Positions 1 to 8,886 of a stretch of 64,000 nt of DNA are shown here, in pieces; within the stretch, counting starts at the first letter, position 1, and each line of letters begins with the position of its first letter. The stretch lies in NCBI GenBank assembly GCA_016293495.1, contig JAEDED010000004.1:60424-124423 (forward strand), given 5' to 3'. The notes below the pieces were generated by a model that had not been told where the DNA came from, ran no database searches, and saw only the letters and a list, made by a program, of their open reading frames with translations. The DNA is from Treponema sp. (GTDB lineage Bacteria; Spirochaetota; Spirochaetia; Treponematales; Treponemataceae). Made by a program: the position numbers and the translations under genes.

Positions 1-1005
1 GTCCTTTCAAAACTTCGTGGTCCTCGCGGCGAAGGAGTTGAAGTAACTATCCTCCGCGGAAAAACTGTAACTTTCAAAAAAGTAATCATCCGCGATCTTA
101 TTCAAGTTCCAACAATTGAATATTGTAAAATCGGAAATATCGGTTACATGCGTCTCATTCAGTTTACTCCTGATTCAGCACCTGGAGTTGAAAAGGCAAT
201 CAAGTCTTTTGAAGAAGATGGCGGCTACGATGGATTAATCATTGACCTTCGAAATAATCCGGGCGGACTTCTCGACAGCGCAGTTAAGGTTGCTGACAAG
301 TTTATTGATTCAGGCGTAATCGTTTCTACAAAGAGCCGTATTTCAACAGAAAATAAATCTTTCTCGGCAACTAAGAAAGCAACAATCGTTAAAAAAGGAA
401 CTCCAATTGTAGTTCTTATCAACAGAGGTTCTGCAAGTGCTTCAGAAATTCTTTCTGGTGCTCTTAAAGATTATCATGTTGCATATCTTGTAGGTGAAAG
501 AACATACGGTAAAGGATCAGTTCAGCAGGTAATTCCGCTCATTGAAAAAGACGGAACTAAAGACGGTGTAAAACTTACTGTTGCACGTTATTACTCTCCG
601 ACAGACTGTAATATCGACAAAATCGGAATTCCACCGGACAGAGAAATCAAGGACGGAGAATATTCTGATGAAGAAACAAAAGCCTTTATCAAAATGACAG
701 AAGACCGCGTAATTGAAAAATATGTAGAAGCTCATCCGAATATGACAGAAGCAGATATTTCAAAATATGCAGACGAATTGAATGCAGAATACAAAATTAA
801 TAAGCGTCTTCTCCGCCGTTTGATTCGTGTTGAAACACGCCGTACAAAATCTATGCTCAAGTACGATCTTGATTATGACATTCAGCTTGTAGAAGCTCTT
901 AAGATCGTAAAGGCAAAAGATTTCAAGGAACTTGTTGCTTCAACAAAGAGCCTCGAAGACCTTCAGGCAGAAGCTGAAAAAAACGAAACTGCAGAGAATA
1001 ATTAA
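1..1005 (+). CDS. C-terminal processing protease (S41, CtpA/Prc type), 5' truncated by window edge
   Basis: The reading frame is open from base 1, so the gene starts upstream of the window. The first ~40 residues are the end of a PDZ domain (RGPRGEGVEVTILRG), followed by the S41 catalytic core. The probable nucleophile is the first Ser of NRGSASASEIL and the general base is the Lys of ERTYGKGSVQQV, the Ser/Lys dyad of tail-specific proteases. The motif DLRNNPGGLL is also typical. The last ~110 residues are a charged helical tail. The family cleaves proteins from their C-termini in the periplasm; the signal peptide lies outside the window. The stop is 3 bases before rsmE, so the two are probably co-transcribed. 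An ATG at 148 is internal and not the real start. Confidence 0.9.
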   Translation, partial: VLSKLRGPRGEGVEVTILRGKTVTFKKVIIRDLIQVPTIEYCKIGNIGYMRLIQFTPDSAPGVEKAIKSFEEDGGYDGLIIDLRNNPGGLLDSAVKVADKFIDSGVIVSTKSRISTENKSFSATKKATIVKKGTPIVVLINRGSASASEILSGALKDYHVAYLVGERTYGKGSVQQVIPLIEKDGTKDGVKLTVARYYSPTDCNIDKIGIPPDREIKDGEYSDEETKAFIKMTEDRVIEKYVEAHPNMTEADISKYADELNAEYKINKRLLRRLIRVETRRTKSMLKYDLDYDIQLVEALKIVKAKDFKELVASTKSLEDLQAEAEKNETAENN

Positions 1006-1008
1006 TCC

Positions 1009-1827
1009 ATGCGTCAGTTTGTTGTAGATACAGAACCAGACTCAAAGGGAATGATTTACATTTCCGGCAAAGATTTTAAATATATCCGTCAGGTTCTGCG
1101 TCTTAATGTCGGAGATATGATTAAAGTTGCGTGCAAAGGAAATTCCTTTGATACAACTTTATGTGTGATAGATGAAAGTAAAAAGAAAATTGCACTTCAG
1201 GTTTGTGACGTACAGCCTGAAGAAAACTTGAGTAAACCATCAGATCCTGACAAGATTCAATTCTGGCTTTTGCAGTTTATTCCAAAGCCACAGAAGATGG
1301 AACTTATCGTAAGGCAGGCAGTAGAAAACGGAACAGCTGTAATTATTCCCGTTGTCGGAGAGTTTACTCAGAAAGGTTCTGAAAATATTCTCAGTAAAAA
1401 ATCAGAACGAATTGACCGCATCATAAAAGAAGCAAGACAGCAGAGCGGCTCGCCTGTTGAAACAAAAGTTCTAGAACCGGTTTCGCTTAAAGAAGCACTT
1501 AAAATCATTGCAGAAAAAGAATCAGAAGTCAAAGCAGAAAATAAAAGTTCTGTAAAAATTTCTCTATATGAACGGAATGAAGATTCTGTTACAATACATG
1601 AAGCAGTTTCAAATGCTGCTTCAGAAAACAAAACTGGTTTTGCAGTTGCCGCAATCGGCTGCGAAGGCGGAATCAGTCCGGAAGAAATTAACTTGCTTAA
1701 AGAGTCCGGTTTTAGTACAGTACATTTTGATGTTAATATATTGCGCTGCGAAACAGCCAGTCTTTACGGAATGGCCGCTCTGCAGACCACAGTATTGGAG
1801 TTTAAAAAATGGCAATTGAAAGAATAA
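1009..1827 (+). CDS. rsmE: 16S rRNA m3U1498 methyltransferase RsmE
   Basis: 272 residues, slightly longer than usual for RsmE (~245). The N-terminal PUA-like part contains HVLRL-type sequence (RQVLRLNVGD). The SPOUT knot is shown by QKMELIVRQAVENG, the IGCEGGISPEE loop (family IGPEGGF, here Pro to Cys) and the SAM-binding trefoil ILRCETASLYGM. The enzyme methylates N3 of U1498 in the decoding region of 16S rRNA. A Lys/Glu-rich insertion near residues 165-185 explains the extra length. It starts 3 bases after the protease gene and its last 19 bases overlap the next gene, so a translationally coupled cluster is likely. Confidence 0.93.
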   Translation: MRQFVVDTEPDSKGMIYISGKDFKYIRQVLRLNVGDMIKVACKGNSFDTTLCVIDESKKKIALQVCDVQPEENLSKPSDPDKIQFWLLQFIPKPQKMELIVRQAVENGTAVIIPVVGEFTQKGSENILSKKSERIDRIIKEARQQSGSPVETKVLEPVSLKEALKIIAEKESEVKAENKSSVKISLYERNEDSVTIHEAVSNAASENKTGFAVAAIGCEGGISPEEINLLKESGFSTVHFDVNILRCETASLYGMAALQTTVLEFKKWQLKE

Positions 1828-2546
1828 AAGTATTAGGCGTTCCCGTAGACGTATGCAGTTCGGAAGATTTTGAAAATGAAATCATGGAACTCCTTGCACG
1901 CTCAGGAGCAAAACAGATTGTGTTCCTTTCGGTATGGGGTCTTTTAAAAGCCAGAGGAAAGAACAATTTTGCAGAATGTGTTGAAAATGCTGATCTGGTT
2001 CTTCCTGTTTCAAAAAGTATCATAAAAGGAGCTGCCTTTTTACAGAAAAAAGTTCCTTCAAGATATAATATGTTTACAACTGTCATCAACCTTTTATCAA
2101 TTCTTGATTCACATCTTAAGACTCTTTACATGCTTGGCGGACGAAAAAAAGTTTTGCAGAAATCGCGTAATAATGTAAAAAAAACATTTCCTAACCTGAA
2201 CATTGTCGGTTGTTATGTAGGCTACTATCCGCGCAGCATGGAAGACAATATCATTCAGGCTATCTATAAAGCATCACCATCAATGGTTCTTGTTTCAGAC
2301 GGAATCAAAGAAAAAGAATGCTGGGCATACAACAGACGCAACAGATTCTCAAACAGCATTTTTGTTTATTACAAAGATGCATTCGGAATTTTTTCTGAAC
2401 ATACAAAGAGAGTCAAGGAAACTACCTTTGAAAAAGGCCTTGAAATCTTCCAGGAAATATTAAGAAATCCGTTAAAAATTTTCTTGATTTTCCCATTCTT
2501 GTATTATAAACTTTTATTAGTCTGGTATAGGGTATTTAAGAAATAA
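1809..2546 (+). CDS. WecG/TagA/CpsF-family glycosyltransferase
   Basis: 245 residues, the usual family size (GT26). Family signs are the N-terminal VLGVPVDVCSSEDF, the central LYMLGGRKKVLQK, and the GCYVGYY segment; the C-terminus ends in a hydrophobic/basic stretch (PLKIFLIFPFLYYKLLLVW) that probably binds the inner membrane. Family members transfer ManNAcA or ManNAc to undecaprenyl-linked intermediates for surface glycans. The typical GxxxQE region is replaced by VLVSDGIKEKE, so the substrate cannot be named. The start overlaps the end of rsmE by 19 bases. Confidence 0.82.
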   Translation: MAIERIKVLGVPVDVCSSEDFENEIMELLARSGAKQIVFLSVWGLLKARGKNNFAECVENADLVLPVSKSIIKGAAFLQKKVPSRYNMFTTVINLLSILDSHLKTLYMLGGRKKVLQKSRNNVKKTFPNLNIVGCYVGYYPRSMEDNIIQAIYKASPSMVLVSDGIKEKECWAYNRRNRFSNSIFVYYKDAFGIFSEHTKRVKETTFEKGLEIFQEILRNPLKIFLIFPFLYYKLLLVWYRVFKK

Positions 2547-2557
2547 CTCGTACAAAA

Positions 2558-3634
2558 TTGAAAAAAGTTAAATTAGCATTATTACATGAAAATCCTGAAC
2601 TAGCAGCTTTGGTAAACTATTCAAGTAAAAAAGACTGTCAGTTTTTTTATTCGCCTCATTCATCTGCAAAAGAAATTCCTTCTGATGCGCTTGTTCTAGA
2701 ATCTTCGACTGATCTGTTTAGAAAACAAAGTCCTGATAAATCATTCCAGAATTCCATGACCTGTTCATCAGAGATGGTGATAAATACTTCTTTGCAAAGC
2801 CTTGAAAAAAATGATAATACAAAGACTGATTCAATCTGTGACAAGAAAACAGAATTTATTGTAGATCAGAAGGTTCATGCAGACAAAAACTTTTCTGCCG
2901 TTATCGGAAATTCCGAAGCTATCAGAAAAGTCAAAAGAGAACTTTATTTTGTAAGTGATAAAGAATGCAAGGTGCTGTTCTGTGGAGAAAGCGGTACTGG
3001 AAAATCAATGCTCGCCCGCATTCTTCATCAGATCAGTCTTAGAAAAGATTATAAATATGTAAGTGTTAATATCGGTGCCTTGCCTAAGGAATTGATAGAA
3101 TCAACTTTGTTCGGAACAGTGAAGGGTGCCTTTACTGATGCCAGGGATAAGAAAGGACTTATTCACCTTGCAGAACACGGAACAATTTTTCTTGATGAAA
3201 TCGGAGAAATGCCGCTGTCGTGTCAGACAAAACTTCTGCATACATTGGATGACGGTTCGTTCAGAAAAGTCGGAAGTGAAGTTGAAGAAAAAACAGATGC
3301 AAGATTTATTTTTGCTACAAATGCAAACCTTAAAGAGCTTGTAAAGAACAAACTGTTCCGTGAAGATTTATACTGGCGGATTGCAGAATTTGTAATCAAT
3401 GTTCCACCGGTAAGGACAAGAGAAGAGGATTCAGTTCTCATAGCAGAAAGAATGCTTCAGGAAATAAACGAAAAGAACAGAAAGCATTATCTTCTGACAG
3501 ATTCTGCAAAAGATAAACTCATGACGCATAAGTGGCCAGGCAATATCCGCGAAATAAAATCCTGCATTAATATTGCGACAATATTTGCTCAGTCTGATTT
3601 TATTGATGCTGATAATATAAAGTTTGAACAGTAA
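2558..3634 (+). CDS. Sigma-54-type AAA+ regulator without a recognisable DNA-binding domain
   Basis: 358 residues starting at TTG 2558 (no clear Shine-Dalgarno; 11 bases after the previous stop). Residues ~115-345 are a bacterial enhancer-binding-protein AAA+ domain: Walker A GESGTGKS, Walker B TIFLDEIGEMPL, sensor FIFATNANL, and REDLYWRI with the arginine finger. The sigma-54 contact loop reads GAFTDA instead of GAFTGA. The N-terminal ~110 residues are low-complexity and lack the acidic pocket of a receiver domain. The protein stops right after the AAA+ lid, with no Fis-type helix-turn-helix, so it may act from solution or with a partner. It meets trmJ tail to tail, one base apart. Confidence 0.85.
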   Translation: MKKVKLALLHENPELAALVNYSSKKDCQFFYSPHSSAKEIPSDALVLESSTDLFRKQSPDKSFQNSMTCSSEMVINTSLQSLEKNDNTKTDSICDKKTEFIVDQKVHADKNFSAVIGNSEAIRKVKRELYFVSDKECKVLFCGESGTGKSMLARILHQISLRKDYKYVSVNIGALPKELIESTLFGTVKGAFTDARDKKGLIHLAEHGTIFLDEIGEMPLSCQTKLLHTLDDGSFRKVGSEVEEKTDARFIFATNANLKELVKNKLFREDLYWRIAEFVINVPPVRTREEDSVLIAERMLQEINEKNRKHYLLTDSAKDKLMTHKWPGNIREIKSCINIATIFAQSDFIDADNIKFEQ

Positions 3635-3635
3635 C

Positions 3636-4382
3636 TTAATCGTCAGTCTTCTGCTTTGAACTTAAGCCGGAAGCTTTTGAAAAAATCTTTTCAAGATATT
3701 TAAGTTCCCCTTCTGATAAAGCCGCTCTTGATAAAATATCTTTCCAGAAATGTTCCTGATCATCTCGCCCTGTAATTTTAAAGAAACCGATTTTCTGAAG
3801 ATCATCAGTAATTGATTTAACACCGCTTTCGATTCTTGAAAGAGAAACGGGCGTAAATCCGGAACCTGAAAATCCTTTAGAGGATTTCTCATTCTGTCTG
3901 AACATATGGTAGCAGATAATCTGAACGGCATGCGAAAGGTTGAGCGAAGCAAAGTCAGGACATGAAGGAATCGTAACAGCTCCCGTACATTCATTTACTT
4001 CGTCATCAGTAAGACCAGTTCTTTCGTTTCCGAAAACAACGGCAATTTTTGCATCACTTGAAGTCAGGCTGTCAGCCTTTTCTGCAGCCTCTTCCGGAAA
4101 ATAATAAGTGTCGCGTCTTTTTTTTCCTTTGCGTCTTGTAGTTCCAAAGGCAATCGAACAGTCTTTTACAGCTTCTGTAATGCTTGAAAAGAATTCACAG
4201 TTATCCCAAAGGTCAACGGCATGGATTGCAAGAATGCGCACTCGTTCGTCATCAAAATCTTCTCGTTTACCGACAATCCGAAGGTGTTTGATGCCGTTAT
4301 TCGCCATTGCGCGGCAGGCAGCTCCAATATTACGGCTTTCTTCTGGTCGAGCCAGGACAATGTGTATATTTTCAAGTTTCAT
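3636..4382 (-). CDS. trmJ: tRNA (Cm32/Um32) 2'-O-methyltransferase, TrmJ/TrmH SPOUT family
   Basis: 248 residues, matching TrmJ length. SPOUT motifs are clear: ARPEESRNIGAACRAM at the N-terminus (RNA and SAM site with Asn), VFGNERTGLTDDE in the middle, and the knot CPDFASLNLSHAVQI. TrmJ methylates the 2'-OH of residue 32 in tRNAs. The C-terminal ~80 residues form the helical extension expected for TrmJ and include a Ser-rich linker. The gene is alone on the - strand between + strand genes and shares a divergent upstream region (4383-4532) with the STAS gene. Confidence 0.88.
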   Translation of the reverse strand: MKLENIHIVLARPEESRNIGAACRAMANNGIKHLRIVGKREDFDDERVRILAIHAVDLWDNCEFFSSITEAVKDCSIAFGTTRRKGKKRRDTYYFPEEAAEKADSLTSSDAKIAVVFGNERTGLTDDEVNECTGAVTIPSCPDFASLNLSHAVQIICYHMFRQNEKSSKGFSGSGFTPVSLSRIESGVKSITDDLQKIGFFKITGRDDQEHFWKDILSRAALSEGELKYLEKIFSKASGLSSKQKTDD

Positions 4383-4460
4383 AACCTAAAAATAACACTT
4401 TTTTACGATTATTTCCATCTCAAAAAAAGTTTCAAAAATCTCCATTTTCCTTATATTTAT

Positions 4461-4489
4461 TTGACAATTTGCCGATATTAAGTTAACAT
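4461..4489 (+). promoter_or_regulatory. Sigma-70-type promoter of the STAS gene
   Basis: TTGACA at 4461-4466 and TAACAT at 4484-4489, separated by 17 bases. The -35 is a perfect consensus. The downstream gene has a good Shine-Dalgarno (AGGGAG) ahead of ATG 4533, so this transcript has a normal leader. Confidence 0.8.
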
Positions 4490-4532
4490 AATTATATATC
4501 TTTAAAAGTTTGTACCTGCTAGAGGGAGAAGT

Positions 4533-5084
4533 ATGACAAATAATAATAATCTCGTTCCTGGATTTAACGACGAGAAAGATGACAGCCTTAAGATTACTCT
4601 TGATAAAATCGAAGACGTTCCTAATTGTCTAAGCATTATTTTGAACGGATATGTAGATACATACAATTCAAGTTTCTTTCAGAAAAGAATAGCAAAAGTT
4701 GTTGAAGCTGGATATGTTAATCTCATTTTTAACTGTGCAGCATTGAATTATGTTTCATCAACAGGTATTGGATCATTTACAGCATTCTTAAAAATGGTTA
4801 AACCAAAAGGCGGAGATATCGTTCTTCTCGAAATCCAGCCTAAAGTATACGAAGTATTCCAGCTTTTGGGATTCTCTCAGTTCTTTAATATTAAAAATTC
4901 TACAGAAGAAGCAATTACACACCTTAAGAGTGATGCTCCTGTTACAAGCAGCGTATTCCCTAAGGTATTTGCATGTCCTGTTTGTTCAAAACGCCTCAAG
5001 GCATCAAGAGCAGGACGCTTCAGATGTTCTGAATGTAAATCAATTCTTGCAATTGACGGACAGGGCCAGGTATTCCTCGGCTAA
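4533..5084 (+). CDS. STAS-domain anti-anti-sigma factor with C-terminal zinc ribbon
   Basis: 183 residues. Residues ~20-125 are a STAS domain: the segment NYVSSTGIGSFTAF holds the phosphorylatable Ser used by SpoIIAA-type proteins to bind or release an anti-sigma kinase. Residues ~145-180 form a four-cysteine zinc ribbon (CPVC ... CSEC). The combination suggests a partner-switch regulator with an added protein- or nucleic-acid-binding module. It is a single-gene unit: strong promoter upstream, hairpin terminator downstream. No anti-sigma kinase is next to it. Confidence 0.88.
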   Translation: MTNNNNLVPGFNDEKDDSLKITLDKIEDVPNCLSIILNGYVDTYNSSFFQKRIAKVVEAGYVNLIFNCAALNYVSSTGIGSFTAFLKMVKPKGGDIVLLEIQPKVYEVFQLLGFSQFFNIKNSTEEAITHLKSDAPVTSSVFPKVFACPVCSKRLKASRAGRFRCSECKSILAIDGQGQVFLG

Positions 5085-5120
5085 TATTGGTTACGGCACT
5101 TAATATGGTGTATGTAAAGA

Positions 5121-5155
5121 AAGCCTTTTCGGTTAAACCGGAAGGCTTTTTTTTA
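5121..5155 (+). terminator. Rho-independent terminator after the STAS gene
   Basis: Stem arms AAGCCTT/AAGGCTT extended inward by CGGTT/AACCG, then a run of eight T. It closes the STAS transcription unit. Confidence 0.85.
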
Positions 5156-5184
5156 TGTCTGAGCGGCTTTTTAGATGGAAAACT

Positions 5185-5506
5185 GGTGGATAATGTATCG
5201 TAAACTTAACATTTTAAAATGTGGATAACTTGTGCAAAACTTGTAGGTTTTCTGCAAATTGATGTGGAAAACTCATAAAATCTCCAGAATTCGACATTAA
5301 TAAACGTAAATACTAAATGCAAGTTTATAAAAATTTATGCTAAATTCTTATAATATAAGGAATTAGAAATGTTTCACGGACCATGTAAGTAAATCCTTAT
5401 ATTATATATAAATGGCGCTGAATTGTTTGTATAGTATAAATATATATAACTCTTGTGTTGAAAATCGGTGGATAACTTTGTTGAAAACTTTACGGGCTGT
5501 GGAAAT
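5185..5506. other. Cluster of DnaA-box-like sites (candidate origin or DnaA-regulated region)
   Basis: The 522-base gap 5085-5606 has no convincing gene. It is AT-rich and holds a same-orientation cluster of DnaA-box-like nonamers (reverse complement of TTWTNCACA): TGTGGATAA 5220, TGTGCAAAA 5231 and TGTGGAAAA 5263 fit exactly; GGTGGATAA at 5185 and 5467 and TGTGGAAAT at 5498 have one mismatch. The boxes at 5220 and 5231 are 11 bases apart, one helical turn. dnaA and dnaN are not in the window, which weakens an oriC reading; a DnaA titration or regulatory site is the alternative. Confidence 0.5.
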
Positions 5507-5606
5507 TCCCTTTGAATGTATTTTAATGTATAAGAAGATAATTTATGAAAAAACGGGGCTTTCTGTTGGACTAATGTGCCCATATCATGTTATTCTATAG
5601 GGTATA

Positions 5607-6599
5607 ATGAGAACATTTCTTTCAGTATTGATTTCATATATAGTTTTGTGCGTTGTAGGAATTATAATCTGTTCCGGACTTTTTATGGTTTACATCGGCT
5701 GTATGAACTTTGTTGTGGGACAGCCGCTTGATCTTTTCTCATTCAATGCATTAAAAGCTGGTCTTGATTTATCAGTGCCGCTTGTTGTTGTTTTTATTCC
5801 GATGTTCCTGATTCTATCTTTGATTAAACATTCAAGACGAAATCGCATTATAGGAATCATTACAACTTTTGTTTTGAGTGCTGCATCCTGGGGTGTGGGA
5901 ATTCCTGCTTACCTCAAATATTTAAAATCAGATACAGGTATTATCCAGTTGGATAAGAAAAAACTTTCTGCCGGTTACTTCAGATTTTCAGAAAATAATA
6001 TTTATTATTTTACAAATGTTACTGCTTCAAAAAAAGCAGACGGTATTATTATTGATGTTACTAAAACTCAGACAGAGGACAAGGAATTTTCGATTATCAG
6101 CAATCAGCAAATTACCATTCCCGGTTCTGAAGATTTTTCAGATATTCTTGTAAAGCGTTCAATTGAAATTCCTGATATGCTCAGATATTTACTTGCGGAT
6201 TTATATTACATCGGTGTCGGTGCTAAAAATTCCCTGAGCCGCTCGTGGTTGAGCTGGGGCTTCTTCTGCCTTTTCGGTCTTGCACTGTTTTTTGTTTTTA
6301 CACTTTCGAGGGGAAGCAAGTGGAGAATGATAAATGCATTCGGTGTTCTTTTGGGAACCGGAGTTGTTCTTAAGCTGAATGCTGTCTGCTATGGAATAAC
6401 TGCTTACAAACAGTTTTTTCCGTTCCTGCCGTCATTGAATCAGAAATTAAAATCTGCAGGATGGATTTTTTCTCAGATGGAATCTCCGCTCAGTGTAGTT
6501 GTAAATCTTTCATTGATTTTAATATTCATCATTATCGGAATTATCGCACTCCTTGTCGGAGGCTCGAAGAAAACTGCTGAAGATGGAGGTAAAGAATAA
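5607..6599 (+). CDS. Conserved polytopic membrane protein, function unknown
   Basis: 330 residues. Hydrophobic segments near residues 8-35, 55-75 and 85-100 are followed by a ~100-residue soluble, probably periplasmic part (IIQLDKKKLSAGYFRFSENN onward), then membrane segments near 210-230, 240-265 and 300-320. I recognise no family. It is the first gene of a tight four-gene operon: its stop overlaps the next ATG (TAATG). The start has little Shine-Dalgarno. Confidence 0.75.
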   Translation: MRTFLSVLISYIVLCVVGIIICSGLFMVYIGCMNFVVGQPLDLFSFNALKAGLDLSVPLVVVFIPMFLILSLIKHSRRNRIIGIITTFVLSAASWGVGIPAYLKYLKSDTGIIQLDKKKLSAGYFRFSENNIYYFTNVTASKKADGIIIDVTKTQTEDKEFSIISNQQITIPGSEDFSDILVKRSIEIPDMLRYLLADLYYIGVGAKNSLSRSWLSWGFFCLFGLALFFVFTLSRGSKWRMINAFGVLLGTGVVLKLNAVCYGITAYKQFFPFLPSLNQKLKSAGWIFSQMESPLSVVVNLSLILIFIIIGIIALLVGGSKKTAEDGGKE

Positions 6600-8476
6600 T
6601 GAAAAAAATACTTACCGGATTGCTTTCATATTCAATCATTGCTTTCATCGCGTGTACCCTTATGGGAATGTTCGGAATCTCTGTTCCTGATTTAATTCCT
6701 CAGGATGTAATGAAGTACAGATGGAACAACGGTTTTCTCGTTTCAATGGTTGCTCTTCCTTCAATTTGTATTACAGGACTTCTTCTTGGCTGTGCTGTTC
6801 ATTTTGGTGATGTAAGGGCTCCGTATAAAATCAGATTTTCTTCGGCAATTGTTTCTGCATTCAAAACAGTAATGATTGTCTGTGTCGGCCTTACATTAAT
6901 TCTTTCTCTTGCACATGACGTGTTTGTTCCAAACATGGAACTTCGCAAAGTTGAAATGGAACAGAAGCCAGAACTGATAAGGCAGTATCTTGTACTTTCA
7001 AGAAATTATCTTTCAAAGAGCTTTAAGAATTATGAATACGCAAACCTTGCAAACTTCTATGCAAAGCGTGTTCAGGAACTTGATCCGAAAAACGAAGAGG
7101 CAAAGGAACTCGTTCGCCGTTCAGAACTTTCTGCTGCAGACAAGGCAAATCAGCAGAAGGAGAAAAATACTTCTCAGTCAGAAAAGTACAATGAACCTTC
7201 ACTTGGTTTATCAACTGTTGCCGAAACTGTTGACCTGACAGAAATTAATAAGATTCATTCCTCGTCTGTTTATGAACTTCTGCTGCAGGCAGAAAAAATG
7301 TTTGAAGAAAGAGATTATCTTGGCGCGCATTATTACGCACAGATGGCAGTTAAGGTTGCAGACCTGAAAGACGTTAATCTTGACCGTGCAAGAGATCTTG
7401 CGAACAAAGCCTGGAATGTTCTTTCAGAAGCACAGGCAGAAGTTTTAACTGAAGAAAATAAATTCTTCTGCAGAAAAGTTGAAGGATACACAAAGCTTAT
7501 GGCTGGTGATTATCTTTCTGCTTATTATATTTTCCAGACACTTGCAAATACAAAAATTAATTACGCAAGAGACACTGATGTAAAGCGTTATCTTAACCTT
7601 TCACGTTATCAGTTAACACAGGAATATTTCTTTATCGATGAAACAACAGATAAAGATACATTTGAAAGTGCAGAAAATGTTTACTTCTCGCTTCATCACG
7701 GAAACGGTGCTTATGATATTTTCTATATCAAGGGAATTACCGATGTAAAGCAGACCGGCAATATGGTTCGCTATCTTCGTGAAGTTCATATTTATTCCTT
7801 TGACCAGTACGGCGACTTCGAAAAATCAATGGTTGTTCCGTATGCAAAAATGCTTTCTGTTTCGATTGATACAATCAGCGAAGAAAAAATTAAAGAACTC
7901 AGAATTAATCCTGAATGGGAATCTATTCCATATCTTCTGTTGTGTTCTGTAGACCGCGACAGAGAAGACATCAGAGTTTATCCTGTTTATTCAGATAAGA
8001 ACGGAGAAAAAACTGAAGGTTCAAATCAGATTCTTCTTTCTATGCCTTATGATGACTTTGGCGTTATCAGTAAATGTACAAACGGAATTTCTAAACTGAA
8101 TATGTGGAGTCTGAACAAGATGAAACGTTCTGCTGACTCTTACGGATATTCAAATGAACTGATTGTACAGTCAATGCTCAGAAGTGTTTTCTATCCGTTT
8201 GTAATTATGTTCCTGCTTCTTCTTGCAGCTGTTGTTGCATGGAATTACAGACTGACAAATAATAATCTTTTTAAGTTTGTATGGGTTTTTACACTTCCAT
8301 TTGTAAACATCATTCTTTATGGTGTAGTCGGATATTTTGATTTCTCAATCAAGCTTATGAACTTTATCTTTATTGGTGTTGCAGGTGTTAAAGGTGCATT
8401 GTTCTTTGGGCTTGCATTCTACATGCTTGGAGTAATTCTTATGAGCGTAATATTCCTTGCAAGGAAAGGTGATTAA
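6599..8476 (+). CDS. Large membrane protein with internal helical-repeat region, function unknown
   Basis: 625 residues. Three hydrophobic segments lie in the first ~110 residues; a long soluble region follows with TPR-like helices (SKSFKNYEYANLANFYAKRV, VYELLLQAEKMFEERDYLGA, LSAYYIFQTLAN), and the C-terminus has three or four more membrane segments from about residue 525. The general plan (membrane anchor, TPR-like middle, membrane C-terminus) suggests a scaffold. The start ATG overlaps the previous stop, and the next gene begins 5 bases after its stop, so it belongs to the 5607-9897 operon. No enzymatic motif is visible. Confidence 0.75.
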   Translation: MKKILTGLLSYSIIAFIACTLMGMFGISVPDLIPQDVMKYRWNNGFLVSMVALPSICITGLLLGCAVHFGDVRAPYKIRFSSAIVSAFKTVMIVCVGLTLILSLAHDVFVPNMELRKVEMEQKPELIRQYLVLSRNYLSKSFKNYEYANLANFYAKRVQELDPKNEEAKELVRRSELSAADKANQQKEKNTSQSEKYNEPSLGLSTVAETVDLTEINKIHSSSVYELLLQAEKMFEERDYLGAHYYAQMAVKVADLKDVNLDRARDLANKAWNVLSEAQAEVLTEENKFFCRKVEGYTKLMAGDYLSAYYIFQTLANTKINYARDTDVKRYLNLSRYQLTQEYFFIDETTDKDTFESAENVYFSLHHGNGAYDIFYIKGITDVKQTGNMVRYLREVHIYSFDQYGDFEKSMVVPYAKMLSVSIDTISEEKIKELRINPEWESIPYLLLCSVDRDREDIRVYPVYSDKNGEKTEGSNQILLSMPYDDFGVISKCTNGISKLNMWSLNKMKRSADSYGYSNELIVQSMLRSVFYPFVIMFLLLLAAVVAWNYRLTNNNLFKFVWVFTLPFVNIILYGVVGYFDFSIKLMNFIFIGVAGVKGALFFGLAFYMLGVILMSVIFLARKGD

Positions 8477-8481
8477 TTAAT

Positions 8482-8883
8482 ATGGATTTAATACAGAAGT
8501 TTTACAGTGATATCGAAAAAATTAAAAAACACAACCGTGACGGTTCTGGAAAGCTGGATGCAGCAAATGTAAAAAAACAGATTGCAAGTCTTTTCGAAAA
8601 TAATAATCGCGGAATGTGTGAGCTTCCTCATTCGCTTTGTGATTACTGGATTACAGAATATGTTCAGCCTGAACTTGATTCTGGAAGTTCAGAAATCAGT
8701 GCTGCTGTAATTGACAAGCTTGCGGCTATGTATGCATTCCTGATAGAAGAGCCTGACACAGATGCTTTGAACGACAGCGACTGGAAGGTTATCGGAGAAG
8801 CTGTAAATTACGAAGCAGAAGATCTTCCTATCGAAGTTTTAACTTCGCTTATGAAAACTCTTGTAGAAAAACAGGCTTATTAA
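8482..8883 (+). CDS. Small soluble protein of unknown function
   Basis: 133 residues, acidic and predicted mainly helical, with no signal peptide or membrane segment. I recognise no family. It sits 5 bases after the large membrane protein gene and 3 bases before the radical SAM gene, so it is probably translated with them and may be a cytoplasmic partner of the membrane proteins. Confidence 0.7.
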   Translation: MDLIQKFYSDIEKIKKHNRDGSGKLDAANVKKQIASLFENNNRGMCELPHSLCDYWITEYVQPELDSGSSEISAAVIDKLAAMYAFLIEEPDTDALNDSDWKVIGEAVNYEAEDLPIEVLTSLMKTLVEKQAY

Positions 8884-8886
8884 TTC

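Noticed and set aside
5374..5600. Short open frames in the DnaA-box region
   Set aside because: No ribosome site or recognisable protein; they run across the box cluster on both strands.
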